Part shown: positions 9,231-20,992 of the stretch, piece by piece
How positions within the stretch are numbered: position 1 is the stretch's first letter
How the letters are laid out: every line of letters begins with the position of its first letter
DNA from: Streptomyces thinghirensis
GTDB lineage: Bacteria; Actinomycetota; Actinomycetia; Streptomycetales; Streptomycetaceae
NCBI GenBank assembly: GCA_021502835.1
Contig: JAKFGP010000040.1
Location: forward strand, 124,001 to 188,000
DNA: 64,000 nucleotides
Direction of reading: 5' to 3'
Program-made: the position numbers and the translations under genes
Notes under the pieces: model-generated
Database searches by the model: none
What the model was told of the DNA's origin: nothing
Seen by the model: only the letters and a program-made list of their open reading frames with translations

Positions 9231-10150
9231 GTGATCGAGGCTCGTCATCTCCGTGTCCTGCGCGCCGTGGCATCGACCGGCTCCTTCTCCGCCGCGGGGC
9301 GCGAGCTGGGCTGTACCCAGCCCGCCGTCAGCCAGCAGATGAAGGCCCTGGAGGCCTCCGTCGGCACCCCCTGCTCGTGCGCACCGGGCGCGAGATGCGG
9401 CTGACCCAGGCCGGTGAGGCGCTGGTGCGGCACGCCGCCGGGATCATCGCCGGACTGACCGCGGCCGAGGAAGAGGTCGCCGCCATCGCGGGGCTGCGCG
9501 CCGGCCGGGTCCGCCTGGTCTCCTTTCCCAGCGGCAGCTCCACCCTCGTGCCGACGGCCCTGGCCGCGCTGCGCGCTGCGCACCCCGGTACCCGGGTCTT
9601 CCTGGAGGAGGCCGAGCCGCCGAAATCCGTCGAGCTGCTGCGCGAGGGCGACTGCGACGTGGCGCTCGCCTTCCGCTATGAGGGCGCGGCCGGCGCGGAG
9701 GAGTGGGACGACCTCGTCGTACGGCCGCTGCTGACCGACCGCCTCGTGGCGCTGGTGCCCGAACGGCACCGGCTCGCGCGCACGGAACCCGGCGGGTCGG
9801 TGGCCATCGGGGGAGCTGGCCCGGGACCCGTGGATCGCGGGCTGCCCGCGGTGCCGCAGTCAGTTGGTCGAGGTGTGCGAAGGGGCCGGCTTCACGCCCC
9901 GCATCGACTTCGCGACCGACGACTATCCGGCGGTCGCCGGCCTGGTGGGGGCCGGACTGGGTGTGGCCGTGCTGCCCCAGCTCGCCGTGGAGTCCGTACG
10001 GCCCAGGGGGTACGCACGGTGGCGCTGGAGCCGGCGGTGCGGCGGGAGATCGTCGCGCTCACCCTGCCCGACCTGGCCCAGGTGCCGGCGGTGACGGCGA
10101 CGCTGGACGAGCTGGCCCGGGCGGGGGCGCGCCAGTCGGCGACGCGCTGA
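9231..10150 (+). CDS. LysR-family transcriptional regulator
   Basis: N-terminal winged helix (VIEARHLRVLRAVASTGSFS, then AAGRELGCTQPAVSQQMKAL), linker helix, and a LysR effector-binding domain (GRVRLVSFPSGSSTLVPTAL, EGDCDVALAFRYEG, DDYPAVAGLVGAGLGVAVLP). About 306 residues after repair, normal for the family. Frame breaks at about 9372, 9812, 9862 and 10005. The GTG start at 9231 gives a DNA-binding domain that begins at once, as expected. It lies divergently next to the MOSC-SDR pair, the usual LysR target arrangement; the inducer is unknown. Confidence 0.85.
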
Positions 10151-10195
10151 GGGTACGGGCGCGCCTGTGCGCCCGGATGCTTCAGAGAAACGTTC

Positions 10196-10228
10196 CTTCA
10201 GTGATGTGCGGGCTTCAGTGATGTGCGG
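10196..10228. repeat. 16-bp direct repeat at the 3' end of whiD
   Basis: CTTCAGTGATGTGCGG occurs at 10196-10211 and 10213-10228, a 17-bp period. The inner copy contains the whiD stop and the last His codons; the outer copy duplicates them downstream. Confidence 0.85.
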
Positions 10229-10547
10229 CCGCCTCCCCGCCGGCCGATGCCGTCGCCGCGACCAGGCGGTTGCGGGCGCGTCCCATGAGCTCCTCGCGCT
10301 CGTCCTCGGTCAGCCCGCCCCACACGCCGTACGGCTCACGCACCGCCAGCGCGTGCGCCGCGCACTCGGCGCGGACCGGGCACCTCATGCAGACCTCCTT
10401 GGCCGAGTTCTCACGAGCACTCCGCGCCGCACCGCGTTCGCCCTCCGGATGGAAGAAGAGCGAGCTGTCCACCCCGCGGCACGCGGCCAGGAGCTGCCAG
10501 TCCCACAGGTCCGCGTTCGGTCCGGGAAGGCGGGAGAAATCTGCCAT
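10215..10547 (-). CDS. whiD: WhiB-family iron-sulfur regulator WhiD
   Basis: Intact 110-residue protein. It has the four cysteines that ligand a [4Fe-4S] cluster (LLAACRGVD, then VCMRCPVRAEC) and the family turn GVWGGLTEDER, followed by the basic C-terminal helix MGRARNRLVAATA. The N-terminus MADFSRLPGPNADLWDWQLL and the position next to bldM identify it as WhiD, needed for late spore maturation in S. coelicolor and the counterpart of mycobacterial WhiB3. WhiB-like proteins act by binding the region-4 domain of the principal sigma factor. It is transcribed away from bldM. The 3' end carries a small direct repeat (10196-10228). Confidence 0.95.
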   Translation of the reverse strand: MADFSRLPGPNADLWDWQLLAACRGVDSSLFFHPEGERGAARSARENSAKEVCMRCPVRAECAAHALAVREPYGVWGGLTEDEREELMGRARNRLVAATASAGGEAAAHH

Positions 10548-10937
10548 TGCGTGACCCCTTGTAGCCGATATGGGTAGATGCCGGTGACGCAGCGTCCACG
10601 ACCGTACAACTACGATCTAAGGAGATGAAAATATGACTCATTGCGAATCTAGCCGCAGACACCAGCGAAGCGGAAGAAAAGCGGCTAAATGGGGCACCGG
10701 TTGTGATGAAACGGGGCGGGTCCGACGCGCATGTCTGCTGCGTGGCCGCCCCCTCACGTAGAGTGCCGAAGACGACACACAGCCCCGTAACTCTTTCGAG
10801 TGACCGTCGTTGAGAGTGCGGAGGCGGTTGAAGGAACAAGTGCTCGGGCGGGCGTCCGGGACGGTCGACCGCACAGGTGACGATTTCGTACCAGCCTGGA
10901 GGCTCAACGTGACGCGCATCAGCTGCGGAGGACGGCC
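10548..10937. other. Divergent whiD-bldM regulatory region
   Basis: 390 bases without a gene. Contains an unusually A+T-rich patch around 10610-10645, the candidate sigma-BldN promoter at 10786-10813, and a bldM leader of about 120 bases. A short start-to-stop frame in the leader is not convincing. Confidence 0.6.
10786..10813 (+). promoter_or_regulatory. Candidate sigma-BldN-type promoter of bldM
   Basis: CGTAAC at 10786-10791 and CGTTGA at 10808-10813 with a 16-base spacer, 125 bases before the bldM start. bldM is an established target of the ECF sigma factor BldN in S. coelicolor; the match to its consensus is from memory. Confidence 0.6.
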
Positions 10938-11549
10938 ATGACTTCCGTCCTCGTCTGCGACGACTCCCCGCTTGCCCGAGAGGCGCTCCGCCGCGCCGTC
11001 GCGACCGTGCCCGGCGTCGAGCGCGTGACGACGGCCGCCAACGGCGAGGAAGTCCTCCGCCGCTGGGGTGCCGACCGCTCGGACCTGATTCTGATGGACG
11101 TGCGCATGCCCGGCCTCGGCGGCGTCGAGACCGTCCGGCGGCTGCTGTCCGCCGACCCCGGCGCGCGCATCATCATGCTCACCGTCGCCGAGGACCTGGA
11201 CGGTGTGGCCCTCGCCGTCGCCGCCGGTGCCCGCGGCTATCTGCACAAGGACGCCTCGCGCGCCGAACTGCGCGCCACGGTCACGCAGGCCCTCGCCGAC
11301 CCGACCTGGCGGCTCGCCCCGCGCCGGCTGCGCTCGGCCGAGATGGGTGCCGCGCCCACGCTCACCGCGCGTGAGATCCAGGTCCTGGAGGGCATGAGCC
11401 ACGGCCGCTCCAACGCGGAGATCGGCCGCGAGCTGTTCCTCTCCGAGGACACCGTCAAGACCCACGCCCGGCGGCTCTTCAAGAAGCTCGGCGCCTCGGA
11501 CCGGGCGCACGCGGTGGCGCTCGGCTTCCGGTGGGGCCTGGTCCGCTAG
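10938..11549 (+). CDS. bldM: Atypical orphan response regulator BldM
   Basis: Intact 203 residues. Receiver domain (MTSVLVCDDSPLAREALRRA; phospho-acceptor-like Asp in LILMDVRMPGLGG; a Lys in ARGYLHKDAS) followed by a LuxR/NarL-type helix-turn-helix (LTAREIQVLEGMSHGRSNAE, IGRELFLSEDTVKTHARRLF). BldM controls aerial growth and sporulation as a homodimer and, with WhiI, as a heterodimer, apparently without phosphorylation. GGAGG is 8 bases before the ATG. Its neighbours whiD (divergent) and a sigma factor (downstream) are the same as in S. coelicolor. Confidence 0.96.
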   Translation: MTSVLVCDDSPLAREALRRAVATVPGVERVTTAANGEEVLRRWGADRSDLILMDVRMPGLGGVETVRRLLSADPGARIIMLTVAEDLDGVALAVAAGARGYLHKDASRAELRATVTQALADPTWRLAPRRLRSAEMGAAPTLTAREIQVLEGMSHGRSNAEIGRELFLSEDTVKTHARRLFKKLGASDRAHAVALGFRWGLVR

Positions 11550-11741
11550 GGGCACCCCCGTGCGATGGAGTCCGAGAGGGCCCGTCAGGGACGTGACGAT
11601 CCCCGCTTATCGCGAGGTGGGCGGGGGGTGACAAGGCGACCCGCCGGGTGCCCGCTGCTCGTTTCGGCGCGGATGACGCATCCTTGAGGTGTGGAGTTCC
11701 TCGGGGACGAGTCGGTCGAGCGGAAGGGGAGGGCGCAGGGG

Positions 11742-12419
11742 ATGAGTTCCGGCGCACCTACTCATAACGCTTCGGTGCACAACAACGGGCGCGGAGCCAC
11801 GGATCGGACGGCCGCAAGGCACCATGGACCGATGCGTGACGACGAGGCGGCCCCTGATCAAGGGACGGTCGGTGGGCTCGTCCATCGTGCCGTCGACGGG
11901 GACGAGCAGGCCACGCACGACCTGCTCGCCCATGTCCACCCCTTGGCGCTGCGCTACTGCCGCACGCGTCTGTCCCGCCTGCCCGGCGACGCCCGGCACT
12001 TCGTCGAGGACCTCGCCCAGGAGGTCTGCGTAGCGGTGCTGCTCGCGCTGCCCCGCTACAAGGACACCGGACGCCCCTTCGAGGCGTTCGTCTTCGCCAT
12101 CGCCGCCCACAAGGTCGCCGACCTGCAGCGCGCGGCGATGCGGCACCCCGGCTCGACCGCCGTGCCGTCCGACGAGATGCCCGAGCGGCCGGACGACTCA
12201 CTGGGCCCGGAGGAGCGCGCGCTGCTCAACAGCGACGCCGCCTGGGCCAAGAAACTGCTGGCCAACCTGCCCGAGAACCAGCGCGAGCTGCTCCTGCTGC
12301 GCATCGCGGTGGGGCTCACGGCGGAGGAGACCGGGCAGATGTTGGGAATGTCACCCGGCGCCGTGCGGGTCGCCCAGCACCGCGCGTTGAGCCGGCTGCG
12401 GGCCCTGGCGGAGCAGTAG
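11742..12419 (+). CDS. RNA polymerase sigma factor, ECF-like (mycobacterial SigD-like)
   Basis: Intact frame. Region 2 is visible as [35 protein letters not shown] and [20 protein letters not shown]; region 4 as [20 protein letters not shown] followed by [20 protein letters not shown] and [14 protein letters not shown] chose ATG 11742 because a purine-rich GGGAGGG lies about 8 bases upstream; ATG 11691 in the same frame is an alternative, and ATG 11832 marks the probable domain boundary. About 225 residues, slightly long for ECF factors because of an N-terminal tail. No anti-sigma factor gene follows; the next gene is guaB. Context between bldM and guaB matches the gene annotated as a sigma factor in S. 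coelicolor. Confidence 0.88.
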   Translation: MSSGAPTHNASVHNNGRGATDRTAARHHGPMRDDEAAPDQGTVGGLVHRAVDGDEQATHDLLAHVHPLALRYCRTRLSRLPGDARHFVEDLAQEVCVAVLLALPRYKDTGRPFEAFVFAIAAHKVADLQRAAMRHPGSTAVPSDEMPERPDDSLGPEERALLNSDAAWAKKLLANLPENQRELLLLRIAVGLTAEETGQMLGMSPGAVRVAQHRALSRLRALAEQ

Positions 12420-12516
12420 CGCCGGGCGTGAACGGACGGTGACGGGTGTCCGTACGAAACTACGAAGGTCGCGGGCGTCCCTGATCGTGGAATGAGCCAC
12501 GTCCACTTCCCGTTAG

Positions 12517-15308
<2,792 letters not shown>

Positions 15309-15324
15309 TCACCCGTAGGCAGTA

Positions 15325-15360
15325 CCGAGGGGCCCGGAGCGACTGCTCCGGGCCCCTCGG
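15325..15360. terminator. Bidirectional terminator between guaB3 and the convergent dehydrogenase gene
   Basis: Perfect 16-bp stem (15325-15340 with 15345-15360) and GACT loop, between two convergent stop codons. Confidence 0.85.
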
Positions 15361-15377
15361 CGTGTCCGGGCGCCGGG

Positions 15378-16584
15378 TCAGAGCCGGTGCGCCGCCCCCG
15401 TGGGCGTCGCCCCCCGCGTGTCCAGCAGGAGCTGGGCCTTCACGGACAGGCCCTGGAGGTCGTACGTGCGGTGCTGCTGGAGGAGGATCGTCAGGTCGGC
15501 GTCGGCGGCGGCCTCGTAGAGGGAGTCGGCGCGGGGGACGGCCGGTCGGCGACGTTCCAGGACGGGATGTGCGGGTCGTGGTAGCTGACGGCGGCGCCCA
15601 TCGACATCAGGCGGGTCGCGATCTCCTCGGCCGGTGTGGCCTGCTGGTCGGCGAGGTCGGCCTTGTAGGTGACGCCGAGGAGGAGGACGCGGGCGGCGCG
15701 CGCGGACTTGCCGTGCTCGTTGAGGAGGGCGGCGGCGCGCTGGACGACGTAGCGCGGCATCTGGGAGTTGACCTGCTGGGCCAGCTCCACCATGCGCAGG
15801 CTGTGCGGGGCCTGGCCGGTCAGGTCCTGGGGGACGGAGTGGCCGCCGACGCCGGGGCCCGGGCGGAAGGCCTGGAAGCCGAACGGTTTGCTCTCCGCGC
15901 AGCGCAGGACGTCCCACAGGTCGACGCCGAGGTCGTCGCAGAGCACGGCCATCTCGTTGACGAGGGCGATGTTGACGTGCCGGAAATTGGTCTCCAGGAG
16001 CTGGACCGTCTCGGCCTCGCGGGGGCCGCGCGCGCGGACCACCTTGTCGGTGAGCCGGCCGTAGAAGGTCGCGGCCGACTCGGTGCAGGCGGGGGTGAGG
16101 CCGCCGATGACCTTCGGCGTGGTGGCCGGGGTGAAGTCGCGGTTGCCGGGGTCGACGCGGCTGGGGGAGTAGGCGAGGTGGAAGTCGCGGCCGGCGCGCA
16201 GACCGGAGCCCTGCTCCAGGATCGGGCGCAGGAAGTCCTCCGTCGTCCCGGGCCGCACGGGTGACTCCAGGATGACCGTGATGTGCGGGCGCATGTGGGC
16301 GGCCAGGGTGCGGGCGGCCGCCTCCACCTGGGTGAGGTCCAGGCCGCCGTCCGCGCCGGGCGGGGTCGGGGCGCAGATGACGGCGGTGCGGACGCGGCCC
16401 AGCTCGGCCGGTCCGGCGGGGTCCGGAAGCCCGTCGCGAGCATCCGGCGCACCTCGGCGGGGGTGAGCGGGTCGGCCTCGGGGCCGGTGCGGTAGCCGAG
16501 GGTGGGGATGCCTGCGGCGACGGCGGCCTGGGCCAGGGGCAGGCCGTACGGGCCGAGTCCGATGACGGCGAGATCTGCGGGCAT
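15378..16584 (-). CDS. UDP-glucose/GDP-mannose dehydrogenase-family protein lacking the catalytic cysteine
   Basis: About 402 residues after two repairs (near 16425 and 15540). N-terminal Rossmann domain (MPADLAVIGLGPYGLPLAQA), then ICAPTPPGADGGLDLTQVEA, ILESPVRPGTTEDFLRPILE, LAYSPSRVDPGNRDFTPATT, PKVIGGLTPACTESAATFYG, and the central helix VQLLETNFRHVNIALVNEMA. These fit the UDP-N-acetyl-hexosamine dehydrogenase branch. The catalytic loop, normally GGHCIPxDP, reads GPGVGGHSVPQDL: Cys is Ser (codon TCC) and the following Asp-Pro is also altered, so ordinary two-step oxidation to a uronic acid is unlikely. The C-terminal domain is present (VLLLGVTYKADLADQQATPA). Start ATG 16584. It converges on guaB3 and is divergent from glpD. 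Confidence 0.8.
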
Positions 16585-16889
16585 GGCGTGGGCCGTCCTT
16601 CCCAGTAGCCGAAGCGGGACAGGTGCGCAAGCCCGGTGGACAGGATGGGCGAGCACAACGTCAGACTAGGAGTAAATATGACCGATTTGTGGGATTGGTC
16701 GGCCGAGTTTCGGTGGTGTCGACACCGCCCGGGGTGATGGGCCGGGTTTCCCGGGAAGAGTTGTCCACAGGCTGGGCGTGCGGCGGCCGATGTCGGGCAG
16801 GCCGGTCAGAATCTGGGCATGGTGGGTACCAGGAACCGGGCTTCGCCCCCGACGGGTGCGGCCGACGCGACCGACAGCGGGAGGCAGCA
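16585..16889. other. Divergent promoter region before glpD
   Basis: 305 bases with no gene. It has an A+T-rich patch at 16664-16690 and the palindrome CCGGGTTTCCCGGG near 16742-16755. No regulator site can be named from sequence alone. Confidence 0.5.
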
Positions 16890-18597
16890 GTGAGGACAGC
16901 GACCCTGGGGCCGGCGCAGCGCGCCGAGTCACTCGCGGCCATGGCCGAGCGCGAGCTGGACGTACTGGTGGTGGGCGCGGGCGTGGTCGGCGCGGGCACC
17001 GCCCTCGACGCCGTGACGCGCGGCCTGTCCACCGGCCTGGTCGAGGCCAGGGACTGGGCGTCGGGCACCTCCAGCAGGTCCAGCAAGCTGATCCACGGCG
17101 GCCTGCGCTATCTGGAGATGCTCGACTTCGCCCTCGTACGGGAGGCGCTGAAGGAGCGCGGGCTGCTGCTGGAGCGGCTCGCGCCGCACCTCGTGAAGCC
17201 GGTGCCGTTCCTGTACCCCTTGCAGCACAAGGGGTGGAGCGGCTGTACGCCGGGTCGGGCGTCGCGCTCTACGACGCCATGTCGATGGCTCGCGGACACG
17301 GCAGGGGCCTGCCGATGCACCGGCACCTGAGCCGGCGGTCACGCACTGCGCGTGGCGCCCGCCTTGAAGAAGGACGCGCTGGTCGGCGCGCTCCAGTACT
17401 ACGACGCCCAGATGGACGACGCCCGGTTCGTGACGACGCTGGTGCGCACGGCGGCGGCGTACGGCGCCCCGGTCGCCAACCGCGCGCGCGTCACCTCGTT
17501 CCTGCGCGAGGGCGAGCGTGTGGTCGGCGCGCGCGTGCAGGACGTCGAGGCGGGCGGGGAGTACGAGATCCACGCCAAGCAGGTCGTGAACGCGACCGGC
17601 GTGTGGACCGACGACACCCAGTCGATGGTGGGCGAGCGCGGCCAGTTCCACGTGCGCGCCTCCAAGGGCATCCACCTGGTCGTCCCGAAGGACCGCATCC
17701 ACTCCAGCACCGGCCTGATCCTGCGCACCGAGAAGTCCGTGCTGTTCGTCATCCCCTGGGGCCGGCACTGGATCATCGGCACCACGGACACCGACTGGGA
17801 CCTGGACAAGGCGCACCCGGCCGCGTCCAGCGCCGACATCGACTACCTGCTGGAGCACGTCAACTCCGTGCTGTCCGTGCCGCTCACCCGCGACGACGTC
17901 GAGGGCGTGTACGCCGGTCTGCGTCCGCTGCTGGCCGGCGAGTCGGACGCCACCAGCAAGCTGTCGCGCGAGCACACCGTCGCGCACCCGGTGCCCGGTC
18001 TCGTCGTCGTGGCGGGCGGCAAGTACACGACGTACCGGGTGATGGCCAAGGACGCCGTGGACGAGGCGGTGCACGGGCTCGACCTGCGGGTCGCCGACTG
18101 CGTCACCGAGGACACGCCGCTGCTCGGCGCCGAGGGCTACCGGGCGCTGTGGAACGCGCGGAAGCGGGTCGCCGCGCGCACCGGCCTGCACGTCGTACGC
18201 GTGGAACACCTGCTCAACCGGTACGGCGCCATGGCGGAGGAGGTCCTGGAGCTCATCGCCGCCGACCCCTCCCTCGGCGAACCGCTGCACGCCGCCGACG
18301 ACTACCTGCGCGCCGAGGTCGTCTACGCCGCCTCCCACGAAAGCGCGCGGCACCTGGACGACGTACTGACCCGGCGCACCCGCATCTCCATCGAGACCTT
18401 CGACCGGGGCACGCGCAGCGCCCCGCGAGGCCGCCGAACTGATGGCACCGGTGCTGGGCTGGGACAAGGACCAGGTCGAACGCGAGGTCCAGCACTACGA
18501 GAAGCGGGTCGAGGCCGAGCGGGAGTCGCAGCGCCAGCCGGACGACCTGACGGCGGACGCGGCCCGGCTGGGGGCGCCGGACATCGCGCCACGGTAG
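16890..18597 (+). CDS. glpD: Aerobic glycerol-3-phosphate dehydrogenase
   Basis: FAD enzyme that oxidises glycerol-3-phosphate to dihydroxyacetone phosphate at the membrane. FAD-binding motif ELDVLVVGAGVVGAGTALDA, then GTSSRSSKLIHGGLRYLEML, QVVNATGVWTDDTQSMVGER, KGIHLVVPKDRIHSSTGLIL, IIGTTDTDWD and LVVVAGGKYTTYRVMAKDAV; the C-terminal helical domain (VEHLLNRYGAMAEEVLELIA to the stop) is also present. About 568 residues. Frame breaks near 17238, 17315 and 18410. The GTG start at 16890 has GGGAGG 5-10 bases upstream and gives the expected short N-terminal leader. A weak hairpin follows at 18608-18635, and the kinase array begins 150 bases on. Confidence 0.94.
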
Positions 18598-18607
18598 GGG
18601 CCGCCGG

Positions 18608-18635
18608 GGCGGGTGTGACGCAGGGTCACCCCGCC
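18608..18635 (+). terminator. Possible terminator after glpD
   Basis: Imperfect inverted repeat, GGCGGG paired with CCCGCC and GTGAC with GTCAC around a short loop, 10 bases after the glpD stop. Confidence 0.4.
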
Positions 18636-18746
18636 ATGCTCCCCGCCCGCTCGCCCGGTTGGCGCCAGGGGCACCCCTGGGCGTCGAGCGCTTGTCGGGT
18701 GAGGGACAATGAAGGCTCTGTCGGGGCGGGTTGCATGAGGGGACGC

Positions 18747-20838
18747 ATGTCGGAGGCGGAGCGGGCGGGGACATCCCGTACGGACAAGAGCGCACGTCTC
18801 CTCGCCGGGCGGTACCGGCTGGGAGACGTGCTCGGCCGCGGCGGCATGGGGACGGTGTGGCGGGCCGAGGACGAGACCCTCGGACGCACGGTCGCCGTCA
18901 AGGAGCTGCGGTTTCCGGGAACATCGACGAGGAGGAGAAGCGGCGCCTGATCACGCGCACGCTGCGCGAGGCCAAGGCCATCGCGCGGATCCGCAACAAC
19001 AGCGCCGTGACGGTCTACGACGTGGTCGAGGAGGACGACCGGCCGTGGATCGTGATGGAACTCGTCGAGGGCAAGTCGCTCGCCGAGGCCATCCGTGAGG
19101 ACGGCCTGCTGGAGCCGAAGCGCGCGGCGGAGGTCGGCCTCGCCGTCCTCGACGTCCCTGCGCTCCGCGCACCGCGAGGGCATCCTGCACCGCGACGTGA
19201 AGCCGTCCAACGTACTGATCGCCGAGGACGGCCGGGTCGTGCTCACCGACTTCGGCATCGCCCAGGTCGAGGGCGACCCGTCCATCACCTCCACCGGCAT
19301 GCTCGTCGGCGCCCCTCCTACATCTCCCCGGAGCGGGCCCGCGGCCACAAGCCGGGACCGGCCGCCGACCTGTGGTCGCTGGGCGGACTGCTGTACGCGG
19401 CCGTGGAGGGCGCCCCGCCCTACGACAAGGGCTCCGCGATCGCGACGCTGACCGCGGTGATGACGGAGAACCTGGAGGAGCCGAAGAACGCCGGCCCGCT
19501 GCGGGACGTCATCTTCGGACTGCTCAACAAGGACCCCGCCCAGCGGCTCGACGACGCGGGCGCCCGCGCGATGCTCAACAAGGTCATCCACGCCCCGGAC
19601 CGGGCCGCCGAGACCGAACCGGCCGACGCCACCAAGGTGGTGCCGCTGCCGGCGCAGCCGGACGAGCGGACGCGCCGGGGCGGCTCGGCGGGCGCCGGGG
19701 GCAGGCGGGGCGAGGAGGCCGGGGAGCGGTTGCGCGGGGCGCTGCGTTCCGTGCGCAAGGCCGCCGTGGGGGCCGGTGCGGCCGGTGCCGCGGCCGCACC
19801 CCGCACCAAGCAGGGCGGGTCCGGCCGGTCCGCCTCGGGCGGCCCGGGGGCCTCAGCCGCCCCGGGTACCGCCGCCTCGGGTTCCGCCGGGACCGCTGCC
19901 GCCGCCGCGTCGCGTGGGCCGGGTGCCACCGCGCCGGCGACGGGATCGGGTGTCGGCGCTGGTGCCGGTGCCGGAGTGGGCTCGGGTCACGGTGGGTCGA
20001 ACGCGCCTGCGGGCACCCGGAGTTCCGGCTGGCCCGTCGTACCGCCGCCGGACCTGCCGCCGCGCCCGTGCCCCGGGCGCCGCTCACCGACGTGGTGCCG
20101 CGCAGGACGCTGGTCATCATCGCGGTGATCGTGGCGCTCGCCGTGCTCGGCACCGTACTGGCCCTCACGCTCGGCGGCGACGACGAGAACGGCGCCAAGG
20201 GCGGCAGCGGTGACAAGGCCGTCGCCTCCGCCGGCCCGAGCGGCGACACCAAGCAGGACGAGGAGAATGGGACCGGTACCGACGGCACCGCCTCGGACCC
20301 GGCGACGGAGGACGGGGCCACGGGCGGTGCCCCGGGCACCGGAGCGAGCGAGTCCGAAGACGCCGGGACCGGGTCGGACGATGCCGGGAAGCCGGACGAC
20401 GACAAGGGCGCGGCCGCCACCCACCAGGGCGAGCAGGGCTACACACTTGGACTGCCCGAGGGCTGGAAGTACCGGTCCACGGGCTCCGCGGGGACCGTTT
20501 CACCGGACCGAACGGGCAGAAGCTGCTCGTCGCCTGGACGTCCACGCCCCAGGGGCGACCCGGTCGCCGACTGGAAGAACCAGGAGCGGAGCATGGTCCG
20601 CTCCCAGTACAAGAAGATCCGCATAGAGAAGGTGGGCTACCGGGGCTGGAACGCGGCCGACTGGGAGTTCACCTACACGGACGGCGGCACCAAGTACCGG
20701 ACCGTGGACCGGGGGTTCGTCGTCAACGACCACCAGGGCTACGCGCTCATGTACACCGCCAAGGCCGCCGACTGGGACAGTGACCTGCGCCGGGACACCT
20801 GGCAGACCCTGACGAAGACCTTCGAGCCCAAGCCCTGA
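18747..20838 (+). CDS. Ser/Thr protein kinase 1 of the array, single-pass membrane type
   Basis: Eukaryotic-type kinase with intact motifs: [60 protein letters not shown] and [15 protein letters not shown]. After the kinase domain come about 150 residues of Ala/Gly/Ser-rich linker, a membrane helix ([20 protein letters not shown]) and an acidic linker leading to an extracytoplasmic domain ([54 protein letters not shown]). About 696 residues. Frame breaks near 18918, 19155, 19312, 20075 and 20497. ATG 18747 was chosen; ATG 18735 is in frame 12 bases upstream. The syntenic S. coelicolor cluster (SCO4775-4779, from memory) includes PkaI, linked to spore-wall synthesis. Confidence 0.88.
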
Positions 20839-20992
20839 ACCGGCGGCGCCCGGGTTTGAGCGGTCCGATATCTGGCATCCCCTCTTTGCGGGTTGCCTCC
20901 GGCACGTATCGTGAGTGCTTGCGGACCGTACGCAGCCGGAACGGCCCGCCGGGCGAACGGAATTGACCGACGGGCTGCCGGGGGTGTCGACG

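Noticed and set aside
10915..10940. Short upstream peptide in the bldM leader
   Set aside because: GTGACGCGCATCAGC could start a peptide, but it has no ribosome site and no distinctive codons.
16761..16769. DnaA box TTGTCCACA before glpD
   Set aside because: A single 9-base match is expected by chance about once in a window this size; no cluster of boxes is present.
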